A DNA stretch of 22,039 bases, taken from positions 1 to 22,039 of the IMG/VR virus record IMGVR_UViG_3300027763_002419. One strand, 5' to 3'. This stretch comes from a virus. The stretch's first letter is position 1, and every line of letters starts with the position of its first letter. Made by a program: the position numbers and the translations under genes. Positions 13,483 to 19,555 of this stretch are shown here, piece by piece. Under the pieces are notes generated by a model, which worked only from the letters and a program-made list of their open reading frames with translations, searched no databases and was not told the DNA's origin.

Positions 13483-13791
13483 ATGGCGATCACAGATCTT
13501 GAAGTAAAAATTGACGAGAAAGTCAAAACCGTAATAACTGAGCCTAAGCGTTATAAAGTTATTTTTCTAAACGATGATAAAACTCCAATTGAGTTTGTTA
13601 TTGATTTATTAAAATCTGTGTTTAGACACACCGATGAAACTGCCAAAGATATTACGCTCAAAGTACACAACGAAGGGTCTGCTGTTGTTGGAGTCTATAG
13701 TTTTGAAATTGCAGAACAAAAAGGCGTCGAAGCTACTAACTTGGCTAGACAAGCAGGCTTTCCATTACAGATAAAGATTGATCCAGAATGA
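13483..13791 (+). CDS. clpS: ClpS-like Clp protease adaptor
   Basis: A 102-residue adaptor that delivers N-degron substrates to ClpAP. After a 22-residue flexible N-terminus, the fold signature is clear: YKVIFLNDDKTPIEFVIDLL (N30/D31/D32 of the substrate pocket), VHNEGSAVVGVYSFEIAE (pocket His62) and LARQAGFPLQIKIDPE. The pocket residues known to read N-terminal Phe/Leu/Trp/Tyr are present. Its stop overlaps the heme oxygenase start (ATGA). It could redirect host ClpAP to new substrates or protect others during infection; this is inference. Together with dnaK and hsp20 it makes a proteostasis group. Confidence 0.93.
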   Translation: MAITDLEVKIDEKVKTVITEPKRYKVIFLNDDKTPIEFVIDLLKSVFRHTDETAKDITLKVHNEGSAVVGVYSFEIAEQKGVEATNLARQAGFPLQIKIDPE

Positions 13792-14345
13792 GTCTAAAAG
13801 AACTAACACACGAAGCGCACCGCAATGCTGAGACTCAGCCCTTTGTTAAGGTTCTATTCTCGGGCAAGATTAGCCCTAAGTTGTATGCAACATTTCTAAA
13901 AAATCAACATCCTTGTTATGAGATTTTAGAAGTATGTGCTATGCCACATGGTTTGTTAAATGATTATCCCGAGGTACGTAGAGCACCTTCAATATTATCA
14001 GACTTCCAAGAATTGTGGAATGAAGAAGATGGTAGCCCACCAATGTGCGAAGCTACTAATAACTACATCAAATATATTTTGAGTATTAAAGACGATCCTA
14101 AGAAATTACTAGCACATTTATATGTACGACACTTCGGAGATCTATCCGGTGGACAGATGATTAAGAAGCGGGTGCCGGGACAGGGTCGTATGTATCAATT
14201 TGGTGACGATCCAGATACTATCAAAACAATCCTACGTGCTAAACTAAGCGACGATCTTGCCGAAGAAGCAAAGGTATGTTTCCAATATGCCGCTGACTTA
14301 TTTGCAGACATGATGCAGTTTGTGGAGCCGGCTAATGAGCAGTAA
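13788..14345 (+). CDS. Heme oxygenase
   Basis: A 185-residue heme oxygenase, which cleaves heme to biliverdin, CO and Fe2+ using reduced ferredoxin. The proximal-ligand segment LTHEAHRNAETQPF gives heme-ligating H11, and the distal-helix motif is GDLSGGQ (117-123) preceded by HLYVRHF. Length is a little short of cyanobacterial HO1 (about 240), comparable to compact bacterial HemO. The start overlaps the clpS stop and its last 11 nt overlap the bilin reductase, so HO and its downstream enzyme are translationally coupled. Phage HO genes are known from cyanophages and from uncultured viruses carrying pcyX. The released iron may be as important as the bilin in this genome. Confidence 0.93.
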   Translation: MSLKELTHEAHRNAETQPFVKVLFSGKISPKLYATFLKNQHPCYEILEVCAMPHGLLNDYPEVRRAPSILSDFQELWNEEDGSPPMCEATNNYIKYILSIKDDPKKLLAHLYVRHFGDLSGGQMIKKRVPGQGRMYQFGDDPDTIKTILRAKLSDDLAEEAKVCFQYAADLFADMMQFVEPANEQ

Positions 14346-15018
14346 TGTATGGGACACATTAATTAAAATTCAAGAATACCTTGAATCACGTTTTTATGCA
14401 ACAGGCAGTATTATACACGAACCCGGAATGGATCGTTTTAATCAGCCAGGTTGGGTTAACAAAGTATGGGCCAGCAGTCGCTATCGCCGTGCCCACATTG
14501 ACGTAGTAGATGCTCGTGAAACAAAAGGCCTATGGATGATGCATTGTTGCATTTTTCCACATACTCATAACCCTGCTCCAATTTTTGGCTTTGACGTTAT
14601 AGCCGGTAAAAACAAGATTACTGGCTGTTTCATTGATTATAGCCCTGGCGGCGACAAAGAACATCCTATGATTGAATACTTTGGAGAAGAAGTAGGTCGA
14701 TACGAATGGAACAAAAAACGCAAATTACCAGAATGGGCAGAGCGTATTTTCAGTGAGCATATGGTGGCCGCAGGCAATGTTAGCGATGAAGCTGAGTTAA
14801 AACAACTTACTAGCCTGGCACATATACTAATTAATCACTATTTAGAATGTGTAGACGAAACCAACAAAACCGCTAACGATACTACAGAATCACAGAACTA
14901 TTACTGTGAGAATCAAAAGCAAAACCCACATACTCCTAAAGTTATGGTTAGTTTAGGGCTAAGTGAGGAAGATGTGCAGGTGTTTATACACGATTGTCTG
15001 TTCCCTGAAATCCGCTAA
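14335..15018 (+). CDS. Ferredoxin-dependent bilin reductase, PcyX/PebS type
   Basis: A 227-residue FDBR that reduces biliverdin made by the adjacent heme oxygenase. Family features: the SSRYRRAHIDVVDARETKGLWMMH N-terminal strand region, APIFGFDVIAGKNKITGCFIDYSP with D87 at the position of the catalytic Asp of PcyA/PebS, and a C-terminal YYCENQKQNPHTPKVMVSLGLSEED...LF like the final helix of FDBRs. The start is the ATG at 14335, with GGAG 7 nt upstream; an earlier in-frame TTG is unlikely. HO plus a small FDBR in a phage without cyanobacterial signatures fits PcyX, described from uncultured marine viruses and shown to form phycoerythrobilin from biliverdin. PebS is the alternative. The exact product cannot be told from sequence by eye. 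Confidence 0.85.
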   Translation: MSSNVWDTLIKIQEYLESRFYATGSIIHEPGMDRFNQPGWVNKVWASSRYRRAHIDVVDARETKGLWMMHCCIFPHTHNPAPIFGFDVIAGKNKITGCFIDYSPGGDKEHPMIEYFGEEVGRYEWNKKRKLPEWAERIFSEHMVAAGNVSDEAELKQLTSLAHILINHYLECVDETNKTANDTTESQNYYCENQKQNPHTPKVMVSLGLSEEDVQVFIHDCLFPEIR

Positions 15019-15021
15019 ATA
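15014..15021 (+). promoter_or_regulatory. Late-promoter-like GCTAAATA
   Basis: Overlaps the bilin reductase stop, continues as CTCTATAAC, and lies 18 nt before the next ATG. Same family as 1840, 13454 and 16558. Confidence 0.4.
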
Positions 15022-15039
15022 CTCTATAACGGATTTAAT

Positions 15040-16476
15040 ATGAGAGCAAAAGAGTTTATTGTTGAAGCTAGTGGATTAAAAGCAGCCACCCCGGGCGAAA
15101 TCTACGCTGACGACCAAGGTACTGAATTTAAGTTCCAGAGCTGGAATTGGCAGTTCCCTATTGACGCACAAATTTATGCGACTCCTGTAGAGTTAGAACA
15201 AGGGGTATTAGATGCAGTTGAAGGTGATCAGAATAAAATAGTCTGGTTAAATGGCCCCAAAGGCAATAAAAGTTTTGCCTATGCAATATTTGCCGCAGAT
15301 ACTGGCGAAGAAAAATGGATTGGTAAATTTTATAGAGCAAAAAACCCTAACAATACTATAGCCGACCATGAAGTTAAACAATTTCTAGGATTGAGCGCAG
15401 GAGGGAAAGATAAAAAATCAAGCTCTGCTGTCAAATCAGAATCAGCATTAAAGCCTGGTCAGTTAGGATTAGCTGACAATCGTTCTCGTACTACAGGGTC
15501 AGTTATTAAATTAGTAAGTAGTCACGCACAAGGGCCAATGTTAGTTGATGCACTAAATCAAGCAGCCTCTGGCGATAATATTGTTTTTGTAGGCGGTGCT
15601 AGTATGGTGTCTGCTTTGCAAGACGATTTCTGTGAAACTCTTGCACCTTTAGCAATGATAGCAGGGCATCAACAAGTAGTCGGGCAATTACAACAAGCAA
15701 TTGCAGACGTATTCAAAGGCGGTGATTTAGGTGGTGCATCTATTAGTTTTCCGGTAGAACAAAATAATCCGCTAATTGACAGCTATATCATCAAGGATGG
15801 AATTTCTTTAGGTGTTAGCTCCAAAGGTAAACAAGGAGCAAAAGCAACTATTACTAATATATGGAAAGCCAAAGAAGAAGCCGCACAAAATACAACTGGT
15901 CAAGCATATATTAAAAAGTTTACTGAAGCAGTTTATATTCTTGACACTTGTAAAGAAGAAGCAGGACTTACACAACCCCTTGTACTGGCCACACGCTACA
16001 AATTAATTAGCAATGAAGAAGCCGCCGCTATGATGGAGATTATTGTAACTCCAAGGGATCCAAAATATAGATTAGCAGGCGATCCAAACATAAATCCAAA
16101 TGCAGTTAATAAACAAGTAACACCTGATGATGCTAAAAAAGTACCCCCGGTACTTAGAAGAATATTTAATATGGGTGGTTACAAAGCTGGTAGCTATGTA
16201 AGTTTCTTATGTCTAGCCAGAATTGCACACCTTGTTGCCGAACACATTAATAGCGATCCAAAAATTGACTTCGGTGAAGCAATCCGTAGTTTCTTAAATA
16301 GTTCGGCAATGGTACAGGCCAAGAGTGCTGTCGGGGCTAAGGGTAGTGATGCTATGCTTAAAAGTATAAATGTTGTATACCCGCCGAACTTCCAAGAAAA
16401 AGCCAGGATCGAATCTAATGGTTATAGTGGTACCCAAGTTAAAGGAAAATTTAGTTTTAGCTTACCGTCAACTTAA
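15040..16476 (+). CDS. Large phage protein of unknown function
   Basis: A 478-residue soluble protein. It begins MRAKEFIVE, an N-terminal signature I associate with many structural or head-associated proteins of T4-like aquatic phages. Residues 1-115 look like a compact domain, followed by a Lys/Ser linker (GGKDKKSSSAVKSE, about 121-134) and a larger alpha/beta domain. Within it, NPLIDSYIIKDGISLGVSSKGKQGA (D247, then S260-S261-K262) has the spacing of a D...(x)xK nuclease-type core, with no strong supporting motif. There is no signal peptide or TM segment. It has its own late-type element upstream and a strong terminator 23 nt after the stop, so it may be monocistronic. Structural and DNA-acting roles are both possible. 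Confidence 0.78.
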   Translation: MRAKEFIVEASGLKAATPGEIYADDQGTEFKFQSWNWQFPIDAQIYATPVELEQGVLDAVEGDQNKIVWLNGPKGNKSFAYAIFAADTGEEKWIGKFYRAKNPNNTIADHEVKQFLGLSAGGKDKKSSSAVKSESALKPGQLGLADNRSRTTGSVIKLVSSHAQGPMLVDALNQAASGDNIVFVGGASMVSALQDDFCETLAPLAMIAGHQQVVGQLQQAIADVFKGGDLGGASISFPVEQNNPLIDSYIIKDGISLGVSSKGKQGAKATITNIWKAKEEAAQNTTGQAYIKKFTEAVYILDTCKEEAGLTQPLVLATRYKLISNEEAAAMMEIIVTPRDPKYRLAGDPNINPNAVNKQVTPDDAKKVPPVLRRIFNMGGYKAGSYVSFLCLARIAHLVAEHINSDPKIDFGEAIRSFLNSSAMVQAKSAVGAKGSDAMLKSINVVYPPNFQEKARIESNGYSGTQVKGKFSFSLPST

Positions 16477-16498
16477 AAATGTATACTTAATAAGTAAT

Positions 16499-16524
16499 AA
16501 AAGGACACTTAGGTGTCCTTTTTC
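16499..16524 (+). terminator. Intrinsic terminator
   Basis: A stem of up to 10 bp, AAAAGGACAC (16499-16508) with GTGTCCTTTT (16513-16522), closed by a TTAG loop, runs into TTTTTC. It is the clearest rho-independent terminator in the window and insulates the curli locus from upstream transcription. Confidence 0.9.
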
Positions 16525-16557
16525 TTTATCTACTAATGTTAATATTTGTTGTTCTAG

Positions 16558-16565
16558 ATTAAATA
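16558..16565 (+). promoter_or_regulatory. Late-promoter-like ATTAAATA upstream of csgF
   Basis: Followed by GTATT, 29 nt before the csgF start and just after the terminator. It is the only promoter-like element for the curli genes between the terminator and csgF. Confidence 0.45.
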
Positions 16566-16594
16566 GTATTAGCAGATAACCGGGAGCGAACCGA

Positions 16595-17101
16595 ATGAAA
16601 AAAATCCTAGCAACATTGGGGATAATGCTGGCCACCATAGCCACCGCAGCCCCTCTAGGTGATTACCAGTTTAAAAGTCCAAGTTTTAATGGAGTTGGAT
16701 ATAGTTCTCACGTGCTGACCATTGAGAATCAAGAAGCAGTAAGACAAAAGGCTCGAGATGACAAAGTACAGTCGGCATTAGACAAGGCGGCTAGTGATAT
16801 TAAAAATACAAACTTATCAAAGTTTCTAAACAATTTAGAATCACGTATCTACGCACAAATAAGTCAAAACGTAGCAACGGCCATGTTTGCCAATAATAGT
16901 TGTAGTGTAGCAACTAGCTCAACATGTACCGGGTCTATCACATTCCAAGGTAGTACTATTAGTTGGTCAAGAGTAAGTGATGCTATAAACTGCACAGGAT
17001 CAGCAAACGGTACTTGCATTTTATTAAATGTAAAAGATCCAGGCGGAAGTACTACATCAATATATGTTCCGTTAGAATCATTTAACATGCCAGGAAACTA
17101 A
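16595..17101 (+). CDS. csgF: Curli assembly factor CsgF
   Basis: A 168-residue exported protein. The signal peptide is MKKILATLGIMLATIATAA, and the mature N-terminus PLGDYQFKSPSFNG matches the conserved CsgF segment (FQFRNPNFGG) that inserts into the CsgG channel. A helical neck (about residues 46-95) and a C-terminal head domain follow. The head has four cysteines (C103, C111, C133, C141) that E. coli CsgF lacks, probably two disulfides, and a vDPGGSTTSIYVPLESF end typical of environmental CsgF. A GGGAG Shine-Dalgarno lies 8 nt before the ATG. In curli systems CsgF couples secretion to nucleation at the cell surface. csgG starts 3 nt after its stop. Confidence 0.88.
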   Translation: MKKILATLGIMLATIATAAPLGDYQFKSPSFNGVGYSSHVLTIENQEAVRQKARDDKVQSALDKAASDIKNTNLSKFLNNLESRIYAQISQNVATAMFANNSCSVATSSTCTGSITFQGSTISWSRVSDAINCTGSANGTCILLNVKDPGGSTTSIYVPLESFNMPGN

Positions 17102-17104
17102 GAT

Positions 17105-18430
17105 ATGACACGTACATTATTATCATTATCTATAGTTGCTTTATTAAGTGGCTGTGCGGCAATACAAAGCACTGGCTTATCAGAAGCTGATCCAACTGTT
17201 ACAACTTCCATGCGAGGTGTCAAAAAAGAGTTTGACACCATTCCTGCACCAGCCGCAGGTAAGCCAGTTAGTGTGGCAGTTTATAGTTTTGCTGACAAGA
17301 CTGGACAACGTAGACCACAAGCAAACGTAGCTAGTTTAAGTTCGGCAGTTACACAAGGTGCTGAAACATTCTTAATACAGGCACTACAGGGTGTTGGACA
17401 AGGACAATGGTTTGAAGTTGTTGAACGTGTGGGCATTGATAACTTGACCAAAGAACGATTAATCATTCGTCAGATGCGTGAAGCCTATGAAGGCAACAAT
17501 GCTAGACCTCTGATGCCAATGCAGTTTGCCGGCATGATCATCGAAGGTGGCATTGTAGGTTACGACACTACTGTTAACAGTGGTGGTGCTGGCATGCGTA
17601 TATTTGGCATTGGCAAACAAACACAATGGAGTCAAGATACTGTTACAATTAGTGTGCGAGCAGTTAGTGTAAACACAGGCAAAGTTCTAGCAGTGGTAAC
17701 AGTACAGAAAACTATTTTATCAACAGCAGATTCGGCAACAGCATTAAAGTTCTTTGATGCTGGTACACAGGCATTTGAAGCAGAAGCAGGATTAACAATT
17801 AACGAACCTGGCACTTATGCAGTTAAAGCCGCAATTGAAATGGCAGTAGTAGAGTTAATCAAAGAAGGACAACGTAAGGCAATTTGGGATTACAAATCAA
17901 ATGTTCCTGTAGCTATTGCACCACCAGTAGTTGAAAAACCAGTACCGCCAGCGCCAGTCATATCATCAGAAATAAGAAAGCCTGAGGAGAAGAAAAATGA
18001 GTTGGTTCAAGCATCGCCCACCAAAGAATCCACCCCTATCCAAGAGTCACTCGCAGCCGCACCACAGCAGTCCGATGAGCGAAAAATACCTGCAGGAATC
18101 GAAGGAAAAAGTGAAACCATTAAAGAAGAAATAGTTACTAAAATAACAGCTAAACCTGAAGTTAAAAAAGCGGATGCAGATTTAAAAGTAACAGACATGC
18201 AGACAGGAGTAAAGCCAACTATAACACTGTTTGGTGAACGAGTATTAAAAGAAAATTCGTTTTTATATGCAGAAGAAAAAGAAACAAGTACCAAGAAGTG
18301 GTGGTTTGCCAAAGGTACTGTAATGAGCATTAGACAGCCAGGAACAGAAGGTTGGTGGAGAGTAACAGTAGCAGACGGTACTGACCGTGGGGGTTGGATA
18401 CAGTCTAATAAGTTAGAAGACAAGAAGTAA
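17105..18430 (+). CDS. csgG: Curli secretion channel CsgG with C-terminal SH3-like extension
   Basis: A 441-residue lipoprotein; E. coli CsgG is 277. Lipobox LLSGC gives lipidated Cys17. Residues about 47-265 cover the whole CsgG domain: SVAVYSFADKTGQ, QWFEVVERVGIDNLTKERLIIRQ, MIIEGGIVGYDTTVNSGGAGMRIFGIG, VRAVSVNTGKVLAVVTVQKTIL, INEPGTYAVKAAIE. CsgG oligomers form the outer-membrane pore for amyloid subunits. The residues facing the E. coli constriction (Y51, N55, F56) appear replaced here by non-aromatic ones (around Q72-L78). After the CsgG domain come ~100 Pro/Lys/Glu-rich residues and then residues 372-438, an SH3-like beta domain (ITLFGERVLKENSFLYAEE, WWFAKGTVMSI, GWWRVTVADGTDRGGWIQSNKL). 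Such domains often bind cell wall, which would be new for CsgG. Confidence 0.93.
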   Translation: MTRTLLSLSIVALLSGCAAIQSTGLSEADPTVTTSMRGVKKEFDTIPAPAAGKPVSVAVYSFADKTGQRRPQANVASLSSAVTQGAETFLIQALQGVGQGQWFEVVERVGIDNLTKERLIIRQMREAYEGNNARPLMPMQFAGMIIEGGIVGYDTTVNSGGAGMRIFGIGKQTQWSQDTVTISVRAVSVNTGKVLAVVTVQKTILSTADSATALKFFDAGTQAFEAEAGLTINEPGTYAVKAAIEMAVVELIKEGQRKAIWDYKSNVPVAIAPPVVEKPVPPAPVISSEIRKPEEKKNELVQASPTKESTPIQESLAAAPQQSDERKIPAGIEGKSETIKEEIVTKITAKPEVKKADADLKVTDMQTGVKPTITLFGERVLKENSFLYAEEKETSTKKWWFAKGTVMSIRQPGTEGWWRVTVADGTDRGGWIQSNKLEDKK

Positions 18431-18431
18431 T

Positions 18432-18468
18432 GGTGTTGTTTTTTTTACAGTGTAAATTTTTTAACACC
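18432..18468 (+). repeat. Bipartite dyad centred at 18450
   Basis: GGTGTT (18432-18437) and AACACC (18463-18468), and the inner TTTACA-G-TGTAAA (18444-18456), share one symmetry centre; only the T-rich segments between them mismatch. It lies 2 nt after the csgG stop and 116 nt before the curlin gene. Candidate operator or RNA hairpin. Confidence 0.45.
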
Positions 18469-18496
18469 TAGAGGTAACGATATTTTAACAGCGGCA

Positions 18497-18525
18497 TATA
18501 ATTTCGAAAGGAGCCGGCTTAAATA
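18497..18525 (+). promoter_or_regulatory. Candidate promoter elements before the curlin gene
   Basis: TATAAT (18497-18502) lacks a convincing -35. CTTAAATA (18518-18525) belongs to the late-type family. Either could start a transcript for the curlin/FecR genes independent of csgF-csgG. The 153-nt gap also holds three AAGG-type Shine-Dalgarno sequences. Confidence 0.35.
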
Positions 18526-18547
18526 TTTTAAAGGGACATGGAATCCC

Positions 18548-18587
18548 AAAGGAGCGTACTATGTTAAACTATCATAGTATGATATGA
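18548..18587 (+). promoter_or_regulatory. Upstream micro-ORF overlapping the curlin start
   Basis: AAAGGAG (18548-18554) precedes an ATG at 18561 by 6 nt. The frame encodes MLNYHSMI, and its TGA (18585-18587) overlaps the curlin ATG at 18584 as ATGA. TACTATG (18557-18563) and CATAGTA (18573-18579) form a hairpin over this ATG. The curlin start has no close Shine-Dalgarno of its own, so translation is probably coupled to this leader. Confidence 0.5.
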
Positions 18588-19546
18588 AGATGAAAAAAAG
18601 AATGACAGGCGTTGGTGAGTTGTCGAGAAAATTACTCACAGTGGTGCTTTTAAGCGTTTCAGCCATAAGCTGGGCCGCAGATAACAGTATTTACATCGAC
18701 CAAGCGGGCGATAACAGCACAGTCACGATGACACAAGATGGCGCTGGCAACAGAGTCAAAGGAATATTAACTAATGGAACAGCTGGTGCTAGTACAGACC
18801 CTGCTAAACTAGTAGGCAATAATCAAACTGTTACTGTTAACCAAGCAGGACCGAATAACGTACTTACATTAGGAGCCAACAGTACAGTTGGAACTACTGG
18901 TAAAGGTATTGATATCAACTATCAAGTTGATGTTGGCGGCAACATTGGTTTTATTAACAGTAATAATAATGGTCAAGGTGTTAGTGCTAGTAACTTGATT
19001 GATATTATTCAGTTAGGTGGTAATGCTATTGCTACAGTAAGCATGTTAGGTAATACCAATAGTCTAACTGTTAGATCTAGTGGTGGTGGTGGCAATAGTA
19101 TCGTAGCTGACATTAATGCTGATAATGTTACAGCAGTTGTGGATCAAACATTAGGTGGCGGTAACGAAACTATTCTTAACCTAACAGGTAATAAGGGTAG
19201 TGTAAACATTACTAGTACCGGTGCAACTAACCTTTCTAATGTAACACAAAGCGGTGGTGGTGTAAATGGTAACGATGTTAAAATTGTTCTAGACGGTTCT
19301 GGTAACCAAACTACAGTAAGCCAAGCAGGTGTGAGCGATAACACAGTTGATTATAAAGTAATGGGATCAAACAACATTGCTAGTATTGTACAGAGTGGCG
19401 GACTAAGTATTGGTCAATATGCAAAAGCAGACATTTCTGGATCTAACAACGATATTGGTATAACACAGCAGGGTAGCGTAGATAATGTAGCTAATATTAA
19501 GATCACAGGAAGTTTTAATACTTACAGAATCTTACAGAAGAATTAA
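18584..19546 (+). CDS. Curlin-repeat amyloid subunit (CsgA/CsgB-like)
   Basis: A 320-residue secreted protein. After a signal peptide (MKMKKR..LLTVVLLSVSAISWAA; ATG 18590 is an alternative start) the mature chain is built of degenerate curlin repeats of the S/I-x-I-x-Q-x-G-x-x-N-x-x-x-I/V-x-Q type. Examples are IYIDQAGDNSTVTMTQDGAGN, TVTVNQAGPNN, NQTTVSQAGVSDN and IGITQQGSVDN. The motif is spread over about 285 residues, roughly twice the length of E. coli CsgA. Chain composition is Gly/Asn/Thr/Val-rich with no cysteine, as in functional amyloids. It follows csgG by 153 nt and precedes the FecR-domain gene by 9 nt. CsgG/CsgF would export it. No CsgE or CsgC is seen. Confidence 0.9.
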   Translation: MKMKKRMTGVGELSRKLLTVVLLSVSAISWAADNSIYIDQAGDNSTVTMTQDGAGNRVKGILTNGTAGASTDPAKLVGNNQTVTVNQAGPNNVLTLGANSTVGTTGKGIDINYQVDVGGNIGFINSNNNGQGVSASNLIDIIQLGGNAIATVSMLGNTNSLTVRSSGGGGNSIVADINADNVTAVVDQTLGGGNETILNLTGNKGSVNITSTGATNLSNVTQSGGGVNGNDVKIVLDGSGNQTTVSQAGVSDNTVDYKVMGSNNIASIVQSGGLSIGQYAKADISGSNNDIGITQQGSVDNVANIKITGSFNTYRILQKN

Positions 19547-19555
19547 GGGGCATGA

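Noticed and set aside
14320-14334. Upstream TTG start for the bilin reductase
   Set aside because: The ATG at 14335 has GGAG at proper spacing, and the five extra residues are not expected.
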